DNA of 41,024 nucleotides from JAAZMI01 sp964603615 (GCA_964603615.1 CAZRVU010000017.1:1-41024); one strand, 5' to 3'; counted from the first letter of the stretch, positions 16,464 through 24,887 are shown. Numbers and translations are program-made. The notes: a model not told the origin generated them from the sequence alone.

Positions 16464-17354
16464 ATGGCCTCAAGATTTAAGCAGGCACTAGATAGCGGCG
16501 AGTTTGTAATCTCCAGCGAAATCGGTCCGCCAAAAGGCACCGCTCTCGAAAAGATGTATGAACATATCGAGCTTTTGAAAAACAAGGTTGATGCCCTGAA
16601 TGTTACCGACCACCAAAGCTCGGTCATGCGTTTTCCCTCCATCGGCGGCTGCCTGGCCATCCTGGAAAGGGGTGGAACACCGATCTTGCAGATGACCTGC
16701 CGTGATCGCAACCGTATTGCCCTGCAGGCCGATCTGCTCCTGGCTTATGACAGGGGCGTCAGGGATGTTCTTTGTCTAACGGGCGATGCCGTTCCCGTAG
16801 GCGATCACCAGGCAGCTAAGGGTGTTTTTGACCTCGATTCGGTACAGTTGCTGCATTTAATCAGGCAGTTGGAAGCGGGAACCGATTTGGGGGGGAACGA
16901 GTTGGACGGGGCTTTGGAGCTCCATACCGGCGCCACCGTCACCCCGGAGGCAGTCCCCCTGGAACCGCAGCTCATCAAATTTGAAAAAAAAGTGGAGGCT
17001 GGCGCCAAATTCTTTCAAACCCAGGCTATCTACGATCTGGAAAAGTTTGCTAAATTTATGGAGTACGCCCGTCAATTCCCTGTTAAAATTTTGGCGGGGA
17101 TCGTCCTCCTTTCTTCGGCACGCATGGCCCGCTTCATGACTGCTAATGTGCCGGGAATATTCGTTCCGGATGAACTCATCGACGAGTTGGCGCAAGCGCC
17201 CAAGGGAGGTGCGCTGAAAAAGGGCATTGAGATCGCCGGGCGCATGATCGCAACCTTGAAGAAGGAATCGATCTGCGACGGGGTCCATATTATGGCTATC
17301 AATAGGGAGGGGGTCGTCCCCGACATCTTGGCTGCAGCCAGCCTCGACGATTGA
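16464..17354 (+). CDS. metF: Methylenetetrahydrofolate reductase
   Basis: A 296-residue FAD-dependent 5,10-methylenetetrahydrofolate reductase, catalysing the last reduction of the methyl branch of the Wood-Ljungdahl pathway. It has family motifs: SSEIGPPKG near the N-terminus with the conserved Glu, NVTDHQSSVMR, DVLCLTGD, and FFQTQAIYD with the conserved Gln-Thr-Gln. Length is typical. The ATG at 16464 lies directly after the metV stop behind AAAGGGGG. MetF enzymes of the MetFV type usually lack direct NADH activity and take electrons through MetV, which makes the upstream NuoEFG-like genes likely electron donors. It is the last gene of the operon; no clear T-run hairpin follows. Confidence 0.93.
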   Translation: MASRFKQALDSGEFVISSEIGPPKGTALEKMYEHIELLKNKVDALNVTDHQSSVMRFPSIGGCLAILERGGTPILQMTCRDRNRIALQADLLLAYDRGVRDVLCLTGDAVPVGDHQAAKGVFDLDSVQLLHLIRQLEAGTDLGGNELDGALELHTGATVTPEAVPLEPQLIKFEKKVEAGAKFFQTQAIYDLEKFAKFMEYARQFPVKILAGIVLLSSARMARFMTANVPGIFVPDELIDELAQAPKGGALKKGIEIAGRMIATLKKESICDGVHIMAINREGVVPDILAAASLDD

Positions 17355-17365
17355 AAGCACGGTTG

Positions 17366-17469
17366 CCTTGAAAATAGCATTAAAGTGGGCAAATAATTTG
17401 CTAAGATAGCATTCACACCGCCTGATGCCACAGCAGGCTTCTACGAGCGGCGGCAACAAAGTAACGCCA
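17366..17469. repeat. 104-bp direct repeat, copy 1
   Basis: Identical to 17566-17669 except for A/C at position 17446/17646. It contains the near-palindrome GGGCAAATAATTTGC and G/C-rich short dyads (GCCACAGCAGGC, GCGCGGCGGC-like) but no frame. It begins 11 bp after the metF stop. Confidence 0.9.
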
Positions 17470-17565
17470 GGCTGTGTGAAAACCCAACAAATATGCTGGT
17501 TTTTCAAAAAATGGTGGAAATGTGTTAAGAAATCAAAATATCTTGCATGTCCATTTTCTAAAATA

Positions 17566-17669
17566 CCTTGAAAATAGCATTAAAGTGGGCAAATAATTTG
17601 CTAAGATAGCATTCACACCGCCTGATGCCACAGCAGGCTTCTACGCGCGGCGGCAACAAAGTAACGCCA
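17566..17669. repeat. 104-bp direct repeat, copy 2
   Basis: Second copy in the same orientation, exactly 200 bp from copy 1 and 99% identical. GCCACAGCAGGC occurs again at its right edge. The near-identity suggests a recent duplication or conversion. Confidence 0.9.
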
Positions 17670-17740
17670 CAGCAGGCCTTTTGTTGGGCAGCTTACATCA
17701 AAGGCTGTCGCCCACAGCCCTAATAAGCAGATTAAAAACG

Positions 17741-17775
17741 CGAAGCCCGGCTACCCTACCCAGAGCCGGGCTTCG
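17741..17775 (+). terminator. GC-rich hairpin, probable terminator
   Basis: CGAAGCCCGGCT (17741-17752) and AGCCGGGCTTCG (17764-17775) form a perfect 12-bp stem with an 11-nt loop. No T-run follows directly; a T-rich stretch begins 18 bp later. It may end the redox operon transcript. Confidence 0.55.
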
Positions 17776-17825
17776 TGTGAAGGGGGCAACTATTTTACAC
17801 ATTTCCCTTTTTTTTGCTTTTTTTC

Positions 17826-17856
17826 TTGTCCCCGGAGCAAATAAGTATGGTATAAT
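17826..17856 (+). promoter_or_regulatory. Extended -10 promoter for amino acid ABC operon
   Basis: TATAAT (17851-17856) is preceded by TGG (17848-17850), giving an extended -10. A weak -35 TTGTCC (17826-17831) lies 19 bp upstream. It is 35 bp before the binding-protein start. Confidence 0.7.
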
Positions 17857-17890
17857 ATTAAAAAACTACCTAGAGAGAGGGGAACTCATT

Positions 17891-18673
17891 TTGAAGAAAT
17901 TTTTTGTTTATGTCGTTCTTTGTTGTACGGTTTTTGCTTTAGTTGCCTTTATGGGCTGCTCCAGCCCCCAGGAAACAGGCGGTGAAGTAAATGGTGAAAC
18001 AGGTATTGAAACAGGGGAGCTTATTATGGGCACCAATGCAGATTTTCCGCCTTTTGAATTTCGCAACGATCAAAACGAGGTAGACGGCTTTGATGTGGAT
18101 ATTGCCAAAGCCATTGCCGCAGCACTTGGCAAAGAACTCTTCATTGAAGACATGGAATTTGGCGGTTTGACCCAGGCTTTGAATTCCAAAAGGATCGATA
18201 TAGCTGTCGCCGGTATGACCATCACGGAAAAACGCCTCGAGGAGGTCAATTTTTCCGAACCCTACTATAACGCCGGGCAAACTGTGGTTGTGCTGGAGGA
18301 TGAAACAGAAATCAAAAGTGTCGATGATCTGGAGGGCAAAATTATTGCTGTCCAGTTAGGAACGACCGGCGATCTGGAAGCGCATGATCGTTTTCCGGCA
18401 GATAATATCCGCCAGTACAATAAAATCAACGAGGGTTTCCTCGACCTGGCCAACAAACGCGTTGATGCCATTATCATCGATGTTCCGGTCGCCGAGCGCT
18501 ATATTGAAATAAAAGGCGGTTGCAAAACCGTGGGCGGGATCTTCACTGAGGAACTCTTCGGCATTGCTGTCAACAAAGAAAACACAGAACTGCTAGCAGA
18601 GATCAATAACGTTTTGGCAGACTTGAAAGAGAGCGGTCAATTCGACGAGCTCATTAGCAAATGGTTCGAATAA
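17891..18673 (+). CDS. Polar amino acid ABC transporter substrate-binding lipoprotein
   Basis: A 260-residue periplasmic-type binding protein of family 3 (SBP_bac_3, GlnH/HisJ-like). The N-terminus is a lipoprotein signal peptide ending in FMGC, so it is anchored outside the membrane by its lipid-modified Cys. Ligand-binding family motifs are present: GTNADFPPFEF, GFDVDIAKAIA, RIDIAVAGMTIT and NFSEPYY. I chose TTG at 17891, which directly follows GAGAGGGGAA and the extended -10 promoter; longer frames would add a non-coding promoter region. It is the first of three genes with permease and ATPase. The exact amino acid cannot be told. Confidence 0.92.
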   Translation: MKKFFVYVVLCCTVFALVAFMGCSSPQETGGEVNGETGIETGELIMGTNADFPPFEFRNDQNEVDGFDVDIAKAIAAALGKELFIEDMEFGGLTQALNSKRIDIAVAGMTITEKRLEEVNFSEPYYNAGQTVVVLEDETEIKSVDDLEGKIIAVQLGTTGDLEAHDRFPADNIRQYNKINEGFLDLANKRVDAIIIDVPVAERYIEIKGGCKTVGGIFTEELFGIAVNKENTELLAEINNVLADLKESGQFDELISKWFE

Positions 18674-18766
18674 ATCTGTTTCCGGCTGCACTGGTTTACT
18701 GCTATGATGGTCATGGGGACCAGCAAAGGATTTCTTATATTATCCCAAGTTTGAACCAGGCCGGCT

Positions 18767-18797
18767 TAAAGGCAAAGCGCCCAGCGCTTTGCCTTTA
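18767..18797 (+). terminator. Intercistronic hairpin
   Basis: TAAAGGCAAAGCGC (18767-18780) and GCGCTTTGCCTTTA (18784-18797) form a perfect 14-bp stem with a 3-nt loop. No T-run follows, so it probably works as a processing or partial-termination structure giving more binding protein than permease. Confidence 0.6.
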
Positions 18798-18879
18798 CTA
18801 TGGCTGACAGTAATATATATGAATGAATGCAGGGGTCTATAACCTGGCACCATCAGCTCACACCCGGAGGTATTACTCG

Positions 18880-19539
18880 ATGAAATTCCTGGATTATTCG
18901 GTAATCGTTAAAAATTGGCCTTTCCTGATGATGGGCTTGCAGGAAACGTTGCGTATCTCTTCCCTTGCCGTCACGATGGGCTTCTGCATCGGGTCATTGG
19001 TTGCACTGGCCCGCCTTTCCCGTTCTCACCTCCTCAAGCTTCTTTCAGGAGCTTACATCGAATTTATTCGCGGCACGCCCTTGCTGGTGCAACTCTTTAT
19101 CCTTTACTATGGCCTACCCCAGTTAGGTATCGACCTTGACCGCCGCGCCGCAGCAGCCATCGGACTTTCAATTAACAGCGGCGCCTATGTAGCCGAGATC
19201 GTGCGCGCCGGCATCCAGTCTATCGATAAAGGGCAGATGGAGGCAGCTCGTTCCCTCGGCATGAGCGGGACGATGGCCATGATCTACGTGATCCTGCCGC
19301 AGGCCTTTCGCCGGGTGATCCCCCCGCTGGTCAACGAGTTGATTATGTTGATCAAAGATTCCTCCCTGCTCTCCGTCATCGCTCTTACAGAGTTGATGCG
19401 GGCCGGAGAACACATCCGCACGAGAACCTACAAGGATTTTGAGATCTTTACCTTCATCGCCCTTGTTTATTTCGTGATCACCTATACCCTTTCCAAAATT
19501 TTGGGTTATCTGGAAAAGAGGTTGCAAGTCAGTGATTAA
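18880..19539 (+). CDS. Polar amino acid ABC transporter permease
   Basis: A 219-residue inner-membrane permease of the HisM/GlnP family with about five hydrophobic segments and the conserved cytoplasmic EAA-type loop (QMEAARSLGMSG), which docks on the ATPase. The FIRGTPLLVQL stretch is typical of the family. I chose ATG 18880 because CCCGGAGG ends 9 bp upstream; an ATG at 18823 has no SD. It overlaps the ATPase gene by 8 bp. Confidence 0.92.
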   Translation: MKFLDYSVIVKNWPFLMMGLQETLRISSLAVTMGFCIGSLVALARLSRSHLLKLLSGAYIEFIRGTPLLVQLFILYYGLPQLGIDLDRRAAAAIGLSINSGAYVAEIVRAGIQSIDKGQMEAARSLGMSGTMAMIYVILPQAFRRVIPPLVNELIMLIKDSSLLSVIALTELMRAGEHIRTRTYKDFEIFTFIALVYFVITYTLSKILGYLEKRLQVSD

Positions 19540-20254
19540 AGTAAAGGATCTGCACAAAAGTTTCGATCAACTGGAGGTTTTGCGTGGCATTACTACTAAG
19601 ATCGACAAAGGAGAAGTAGTAGTAATTATCGGTGCCAGCGGTTCGGGGAAAAGCACTTTTTTGCGCTGCCTAAACCTGCTGGAGATACCACAAAGAGGCG
19701 AAATCCTCGTGGACGGGGTCAACATCTGTGCCTCCGGGGTAAACTTGAACCGCGTCCGGCAAAATACGGGGATGGTTTTTCAACATTTTAATCTTTTTCC
19801 GCATAAGACGGCCTTAGAAAATATTAGTCTGGCACCGCTCAAGGTTAAAAAGATTACACCGCAGGAGGCCCGCCGGTTGGCCCTGGCCCAGTTGGAAAAA
19901 GTTGGGTTGCAGGAAAAAGCAGGTGCTTTTCCGCGCCATCTTTCCGGGGGGCAACAGCAAAGGGTAGCCATTGCCCGGGCGCTGGCCATGCAGCCCAAGG
20001 TGATGCTCTTCGACGAGCCTACCTCTGCCCTGGATCCAGAGATGATCAAGGAAGTATTGAATGTGATGAAACAGTTGGCCCGGGATGGCATGACCATGGT
20101 GGTGGTTTCCCATGAAATGGGCTTCGCCCGGGAAGCTGCCGACCGGGTTATTTTCCTGGATGAAGGCATCATTGTCGAAGAGGGGCTGCCGGAAGAGGTT
20201 TTCTATCACCCCCGCCTCCCGCGCACCAAAGAATTTTTAAGCCAGATTCTATAG
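19532..20254 (+). CDS. Polar amino acid ABC transporter ATPase
   Basis: A 240-residue ATPase of the GlnQ/HisP family that powers amino acid import. It has Walker A GASGSGKST (residues 34-42), signature LSGGQQQRVAIARAL, Walker B VMLFDEPTSALD and a switch His in VSHEMGFA. The start is GTG 19532, overlapping the permease stop. It is the last gene of the transporter operon; deoC follows after 75 bp. Confidence 0.94.
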   Translation: MIKVKDLHKSFDQLEVLRGITTKIDKGEVVVIIGASGSGKSTFLRCLNLLEIPQRGEILVDGVNICASGVNLNRVRQNTGMVFQHFNLFPHKTALENISLAPLKVKKITPQEARRLALAQLEKVGLQEKAGAFPRHLSGGQQQRVAIARALAMQPKVMLFDEPTSALDPEMIKEVLNVMKQLARDGMTMVVVSHEMGFAREAADRVIFLDEGIIVEEGLPEEVFYHPRLPRTKEFLSQIL

Positions 20255-20329
20255 CCACAGGGGCATCATACTTTTTATTGTCAATTTTTCATGTAGGCAC
20301 AAAATATTTTGACGGGGGCTGTATAATGA

Positions 20330-20986
20330 ATGTTTGGCGATAAAATTGAACTGGCCCGGCTCATCGATCACGCCCTTTTGGCCCCGGATCTTACGGACCA
20401 ACAAATCGCGGCTGGCATTGCCTTTGCCCGGGACGCAGGATGTTTTGCAGCCTGTGTCCATTCCGCCGATGTGGCGACGGCTGCCCGCCTGCTGGCAGGC
20501 AGCAAAACGCTTGTCTGTGCCGTGATAAGCTTTCCCCTTGGCAGGCAAACCACATTCTTAAAAGCAAAAGAGGCCGCAGCAGCTTTTGCTCAAGGTGCTG
20601 CGGAGCTAGATCTAGTCTTACATATTGGTTATTTAAAATCCAGGCGCTATGCCAACTTGCAAACCGAAATCGAAACTGTGGTCGGTGCCTCCCCTGCCCC
20701 GGTCAAAGTCATCCTTGAAACCTGTTACCTGACAACCGCAGAAAAAATTGCCGCCTGTAAAATTGCCCTGGCCGCCGGCGCAAAATTTGTCAAAACCTCC
20801 ACCGGGTTTGGTCCCGGCGGAGCAACTGTCGAAGATGTCACCCTCCTACGTAAGACTGTTGGTAAAAACTTTGGGGTAAAAGCCGCGGGTGGCATCTCCT
20901 CCCTGGCAATTACCCGCCAAATGATCAGCGCCGGGGCCAATAGAATTGGCACGAGTAAAACAGCAACAATCCTCAAAGGATTATAA
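20330..20986 (+). CDS. deoC: Deoxyribose-phosphate aldolase
   Basis: A 218-residue class I aldolase that splits 2-deoxyribose 5-phosphate into glyceraldehyde 3-phosphate and acetaldehyde in deoxynucleoside breakdown. Lys155 in FVKTSTGFGPGGAT is the Schiff-base lysine; the second catalytic Lys is in VKAAGGI (about 184), and the Asp of ELDLVLHIG is conserved. Length is typical. The ATG at 20330 has GGGGG about 12 bp upstream. It is not linked to other nucleoside genes here. Confidence 0.93.
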   Translation: MFGDKIELARLIDHALLAPDLTDQQIAAGIAFARDAGCFAACVHSADVATAARLLAGSKTLVCAVISFPLGRQTTFLKAKEAAAAFAQGAAELDLVLHIGYLKSRRYANLQTEIETVVGASPAPVKVILETCYLTTAEKIAACKIALAAGAKFVKTSTGFGPGGATVEDVTLLRKTVGKNFGVKAAGGISSLAITRQMISAGANRIGTSKTATILKGL

Positions 20987-21139
20987 AAAATTCGGAATCA
21001 GTCCCTTGTCGAAAGAGATATTACCCGGGAAATATTTTAGATGTTTTTTGTCCAAAAATGCCCTGTCTTGGAACCAAAAAGATAAAAGCTCGTCTTTATA
21101 AATAGAGTAACCAAAAAAATAAAAGGGGGACAAGCCAAA

Positions 21140-22132
21140 ATGCTGAAGTCTGGCTTACGTATTCTAATAGGAACGCTGGTTTTTATCAGTATTACTTGCT
21201 ACCCCCTGCCCTTGCTAACCCCTGCCAGAAATATTTCGGCAGATTTATGGCTAAGGCTACAGCCTGTTTTTGTCCAACAACCCGTCGCTACCAACATAGC
21301 CGAACTAACCTCTAGCCCTAGACCCGCAGGCAGTCCTTCCCGTGTTTCCCAATTAAAAAAAGAGAGCGTAACAGCAACAGCAACTATGCCTCCACCGGCA
21401 GCCACAGCTAAAATAGGTGAAAATTTGGCCTCGGAAGCTTTGCCCGCACTCCCCTCGCAGGAAGAAATACCCCAAATAACAACCGAACAAGAAAAAGAGG
21501 CTTTTGAGGCTTTTGTCGCCAAAATCCCCTCCGTCTTTTACCGCCTCGGGGTGCCAGACAAGGTAGCCCTAACCTTCGATGACGGCCCCTGTCCGGGGAT
21601 GACTGAAAAGTACCTCGAAGTGCTACATAAACATGGCGTTCAATCCACTTTTTTTGTTGTTGGTCGTCAAGCTGTTCTTTATCCAGAAACTACAAAATAT
21701 ATCACCGCACAGGGAAGCGAAATCGGCAGCCACTCCTGGCGGCATGCCGCTTTGGATCGGCTTAAACCGGAACAAATTACCGCCGACTTAGAAAAAACGG
21801 CAGCTCAGATTTACTCGCTTCTAGAATATGAAATTCTTTACTTTCGTCCCCCGTACGGTCGAAAATCTGCCAATGTGCTCGCAGCAGCCAAAGAATTGGG
21901 ACAGAAGTTGGTCTTTTGGGATGTCGACCCGCGGGATTGGGAAAACCCTGCCCCGGAAGAAATCGTCAAAAGGGTTATGGAACAAGTAAAGCCGGGATCC
22001 ATCATCCTTCTTCATGAAGGCCGTCAGAATACGCTGGCAGCCTTGCCCGGGATTGTTAAAGCTTTGCAAGCACGGGGTTTACAACCAGTTTCCATTACCG
22101 GCTTACTGTCGGCGGCAAACCAGGAAAATTAA
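21140..22132 (+). CDS. Secreted/membrane-anchored polysaccharide deacetylase
   Basis: A 330-residue NodB-type deacetylase. An N-terminal hydrophobic segment (residues 5-25) acts as signal or anchor, then a low-complexity Pro/Ala/Thr linker to about residue 130. The catalytic domain has the five family motifs: TFDDGP, HSWRH (metal-binding His), RPPYG, DPRDW and LLHEG. It probably removes N-acetyl groups from peptidoglycan or another surface polymer outside the cell, as sporulation and wall-modifying homologues do. The ATG at 21140 follows AAAGGGGG. It is a monocistronic gene. Confidence 0.92.
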   Translation: MLKSGLRILIGTLVFISITCYPLPLLTPARNISADLWLRLQPVFVQQPVATNIAELTSSPRPAGSPSRVSQLKKESVTATATMPPPAATAKIGENLASEALPALPSQEEIPQITTEQEKEAFEAFVAKIPSVFYRLGVPDKVALTFDDGPCPGMTEKYLEVLHKHGVQSTFFVVGRQAVLYPETTKYITAQGSEIGSHSWRHAALDRLKPEQITADLEKTAAQIYSLLEYEILYFRPPYGRKSANVLAAAKELGQKLVFWDVDPRDWENPAPEEIVKRVMEQVKPGSIILLHEGRQNTLAALPGIVKALQARGLQPVSITGLLSAANQEN

Positions 22133-22338
22133 GAATAATAAATTTTGGGGGAGGGAAAATACCGGGCAAATTGACAAATATACTCCTGTTGGTTCTACAG
22201 AATCCATTTACAGATGATTTTGCTGTGAAGATGTCCTTAATGTAGTAAAATTAGCCAAAATAAATAAATATATGCTATCATTAATTTATAGAAGTTTTAC
22301 TGAAGATTGCAAATACTTATGCAGGATTCACATACTAT

Positions 22339-22358
22339 TTAGTGAATTCATTCACTAA
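22339..22358. promoter_or_regulatory. Palindromic operator-like site
   Basis: TTAGTGAA-TTCA-TTCACTAA is a perfect palindrome with the look of a TetR-family operator. It lies 25 bp upstream of the Spo0E-like frame. No TetR gene is in the window. Confidence 0.5.
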
Positions 22359-22382
22359 CAGGAAAATCCAAGTAAAATTAGA

Positions 22383-22670
22383 TTGCTTAAACCAGGCTTA
22401 GAAGCTCAACATTTATTAAAACAATTGTGCGATAAACCACTACCGGGTGCAATAGAAGGAAGCTATTTGAAAGAAGTGAAAACATTGAATGCCTTGATAA
22501 GCGATAACAAATATGCAGAACTAAATAATGAAATTGAAGTTTTAAGAAAGTTATTGCAGCTAAAAGTCCAAAAGTATGAGGATTTTTCTCATCCGGAGGT
22601 AATGTTAATATCGAAAAAACTTGACACAAAAATATTTGCTTTAACACACATGCTTTATTTAAAAGATTGA
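22383..22670 (+). CDS. Spo0E-like aspartyl-phosphate phosphatase (probable)
   Basis: A 95-codon frame whose second half resembles the Spo0E family, small helical-hairpin phosphatases that dephosphorylate Spo0A. The pattern is an amphipathic helix (EIEVLRKLLQLKV), a turn and a second helix with the ISKKLDTKI segment in place of the SQELDxLI motif. The family is usually 50-60 residues long; the first 40 residues here are extra. The start is uncertain: TTG 22383 has only a weak AGGAAA upstream, and no in-frame ATG exists before the motif. The gene is AT-rich compared with its neighbours. Confidence 0.5.
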   Translation: MLKPGLEAQHLLKQLCDKPLPGAIEGSYLKEVKTLNALISDNKYAELNNEIEVLRKLLQLKVQKYEDFSHPEVMLISKKLDTKIFALTHMLYLKD

Positions 22671-23012
22671 AATAGATTGAAACAAGAAAACCTTTTTGCG
22701 GCCGCTTAGTCACTATCTACCCGGGCATTGGAGAAGGGTCCGCGCCGGGCAAAGCAAGGAGGCCCGGAGGCCCGACCTGTGCCTACCCCGAACAAAGCTT
22801 AGACATTTCTTCCCCGTGCGGGCCGGAGAAAATACCCCGGGGCAGGCATGTGCCTGCCCCGAACAGAACATAAACGTTTTTTCCCGGTTACCGCCATCTG
22901 AGCGTTAGCGAAGAACCCCAACCTGGAATGAACGCCGGGTAAACGCCCATGCTGTAACAAAACGGGAACAACATCATTGAAACAATAATATTTAAAGGGG
23001 CAAAGGTTGCAA
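22671..23012. other. GC-rich intergenic region with diverged repeats
   Basis: A 342-bp region between convergent genes with no supported frame. Two diverged copies of a roughly 40-bp sequence starting TGTGCCT(A/G)CCCCGAACA lie at about 22778-22818 and 22850-22888. The second overlaps a perfect palindrome at 22839-22860. Confidence 0.5.
22839..22860. repeat. 22-bp palindrome
   Basis: GGGGCAGGCA (22839-22848) and TGCCTGCCCC (22851-22860) are perfectly complementary across TG. It could act as a bidirectional stem between convergent genes, though no T-run is seen. Confidence 0.6.
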
Positions 23013-23642
23013 CTAGCAGAGCTGCCGGGCAAAAAAAGCCGCCGCCTTTTCTGCCACTTCTTGCTCATATCCCCAAAGAAAATGATCGGCTCCGTCAATT
23101 GCTTCTAGAATTCCCGGGTCGGGCATGTCTTTAGCTTCTGCAAGAATATTGGCCGCCGGGATGACGTCGTCTGCGGTTCCATAGGTTAGCAGTATGGGTT
23201 TTGCCCATTTTTGCAGGATTCCGGGAGGGATGACAGGTGAAATTCCTACCACAGCCCGGACCAGCTCGTTATGTGCGCCTGCAGAAAGAGCCACCATTCC
23301 ACCAAAAGAATAGCCCAGAAGACCAATCCTCTTGGCGTCAATCCCTTTATAAACGCTGAGATAGGAAAGGGCAGCATGCGCGTCCTCTTCCTCGGCAATA
23401 CCCTCACCAAAAGAACCCTCGCTGCGGCCCACACCCCGAAAATTGAAACGCAGGGCCGCTATCCCCTGCGCCACCAGGGCCTTGCTAGCCGCACGGATGA
23501 CATTGTTATCCATATTCCCGCCATAAAGGGAATGGGGATGGCAAAGAGATACCCCGGCCCAGGGTTCGGAGCCAGCGGGCAAAGCAAGGAAACCTTCCAA
23601 ATTTAAATTGCCGCTATTAAAATTTATTTTAACCTCCGGCAT
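23013..23642 (-). CDS. Alpha/beta hydrolase (dienelactone-hydrolase-like)
   Basis: A 209-residue cytosolic alpha/beta hydrolase of the COG2945 type. It has the early HPHSLYGGNMDNNV segment, FNFRGVGRSEG, the nucleophile elbow GYSFGG, an Asp in YGTADDVIP and a His in GADHFLWG, which together make a full Ser-Asp-His triad. The ATG at 23642 follows AAGGTGAG. Substrate is unknown; members act as general esterases. It is downstream of, and codirectional with, tRNA-Gly. Confidence 0.88.
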   Translation of the reverse strand: MPEVKINFNSGNLNLEGFLALPAGSEPWAGVSLCHPHSLYGGNMDNNVIRAASKALVAQGIAALRFNFRGVGRSEGSFGEGIAEEEDAHAALSYLSVYKGIDAKRIGLLGYSFGGMVALSAGAHNELVRAVVGISPVIPPGILQKWAKPILLTYGTADDVIPAANILAEAKDMPDPGILEAIDGADHFLWGYEQEVAEKAAAFFARQLC

Positions 23643-23674
23643 GATGTGCTCACCTTACCCCTGCCTAAAATAAA

Positions 23675-23748
23675 TGGAGCGGGTGATGGGGATCGAACCC
23701 ACGCGACTGGCTTGGAAGGCCAGGGCTCTGCCACTGAGCTACACCCGC
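23675..23748 (-). tRNA. tRNA-Gly (anticodon TCC)
   Basis: Read on the minus strand, this 74-base gene folds into a full cloverleaf. The acceptor stem is GCGGGTG/CACCCGC, the D arm contains TAGCTCAGTGG, and the anticodon stem CTGGC/GCCAG carries loop CTTCCAA with anticodon TCC (plus-strand bases 23714-23716). The T arm is GTGGGTTCGATCCCC-like, the discriminator is T, and CCA is encoded. Confidence 0.95.
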
Positions 23749-24038
23749 GAGAAAATATCTGTACCGGCGCCTACCTGCATCTACTTACATTTAACGGAAA
23801 CTACCAGCATTTTCAGCAACTAACCTTATATTAAACACAGGGAATCCTGTTGTCAATCAAAAACCTGCAACCATCAATAGTATACCATAAACCACGGCCT
23901 GACAAAAGCATTTTTCTTGTTGAAGAATAATGCAGGCCTACAAAGAAGGAATCACGACGGTAACTAAAGAAGAAAAATAGTGTGTGAAAATTTGAAATAA
24001 AGATCAAAAAACATAAAAGGGGATTGGATAAACATAAA

Positions 24039-24887
24039 ATGGTAGAAGTAAATAGTTTTACTGCACAATGTAAAAAGGCTGCTCAAGCTATTGGCAAAGC
24101 CAACAGCATGGTTGTCACTGCCGGGGCCGGGGCAGGCGTGGATTCGGGCTTGCCCGATTACCGGGGAGATCAAGGCTTCTGGAAGGCCTACCCTATGTAT
24201 GCCTCTTTGGGAATTAATTACTATGACGCTGCCGACCCAGTGCATTTCGGTGCCGACCCCGCATTTGGCTGGGGCTTTTATGCCCACCGCATCGACCTTT
24301 ACCGTGAAACCGAACCCCATGCCGGCTTCCGCCTGCTGCAGGAATGGATTGCACAGCGAAACATGGACTATTTTGTCGTTACCTCCAACGTAGACGGGCA
24401 ATTTCAAAAAGCAGGCTTCCCGGAGGAAAAAGTTTATGAGGTGCATGGTTCTGTTCATAACCTGCAATGTTGCACACCCTGCAGCAATGCTATCTGGAAA
24501 AACACAGAGCACATTCCTGTGGATCTCTCCACCATGCGAGCTCAAAGGATCCTACACTGCCCCCACTGCGGAGATGTCTCCAGACCAAACGTGCTCATGT
24601 TTGGAGATTTTGCCTGGGTCAGCAATTACACAGACGCGCAAAGAAGTAATTTTGGTGCCTTCTTGAAACAATACCGCCCGCCCCTGGTCGTAATCGAAAT
24701 GGGCGCCGGCACCGCTATCTCTACCATCCGCAATATGAGCGAAAATTTAGGGAAACATCATAAAGCCTCCATTATCCGCATCAACCCGCGCGACTATCGC
24801 ATCTCCCCACCGCACATCTCCATACCTGGCAGCGCACTGCAAGGGCTACAAGAGATCCAAAAACATGTGTCACAGGGACGGGGGTAG
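24039..24887 (+). CDS. Sir2-family (sirtuin) NAD-dependent deacylase
   Basis: A 282-residue Sir2-family protein. It has the NAD-binding GAGAGVDSGLPDYRG motif, TSNVDGQ, the catalytic His in VHGSVH, a zinc-site cysteine set (CCTPC and CPHCG) and the late GAGTAISTIR segment. It differs from classical CobB by substitutions such as GVDSGLPDYRG for GISAESGIPxFR. It could deacylate proteins such as acetyl-CoA synthetase. The start is uncertain: ATG 24039 has AAGGGG 16 bp upstream, and TTG 24024 is the alternative. The last codons (HVSQGRG and TAG) lie inside a REP repeat, so the natural C-terminus appears to have been replaced. Confidence 0.87.
   Translation: MVEVNSFTAQCKKAAQAIGKANSMVVTAGAGAGVDSGLPDYRGDQGFWKAYPMYASLGINYYDAADPVHFGADPAFGWGFYAHRIDLYRETEPHAGFRLLQEWIAQRNMDYFVVTSNVDGQFQKAGFPEEKVYEVHGSVHNLQCCTPCSNAIWKNTEHIPVDLSTMRAQRILHCPHCGDVSRPNVLMFGDFAWVSNYTDAQRSNFGAFLKQYRPPLVVIEMGAGTAISTIRNMSENLGKHHKASIIRINPRDYRISPPHISIPGSALQGLQEIQKHVSQGRG

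Larger units (their letters stand above)
17355..17890. other. Intergenic region with 104-bp direct repeats
   Basis: This 536-bp region holds two copies of a 104-bp repeat spaced exactly 200 bp apart, a strong hairpin (17741-17775) and an extended -10 promoter for the amino acid transporter. An open frame extends from 17681 into the binding-protein gene, but its N-terminal part runs through the hairpin and promoter and is not coding. Confidence 0.7.

Noticed and set aside
17366..17669. Insertion sequence bounded by 104-bp repeats
   Set aside because: The 96 bp between copies holds no frame, and repeats are direct without target duplication evidence.
17681..17890. 70-codon N-terminal extension of the amino acid binding protein
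   Set aside because: The stretch contains the hairpin and extended -10 promoter; the lipoprotein signal starts properly at TTG 17891.
23646..23834. 62-codon plus-strand frame
   Set aside because: It is antisense to tRNA-Gly, a common false gene.
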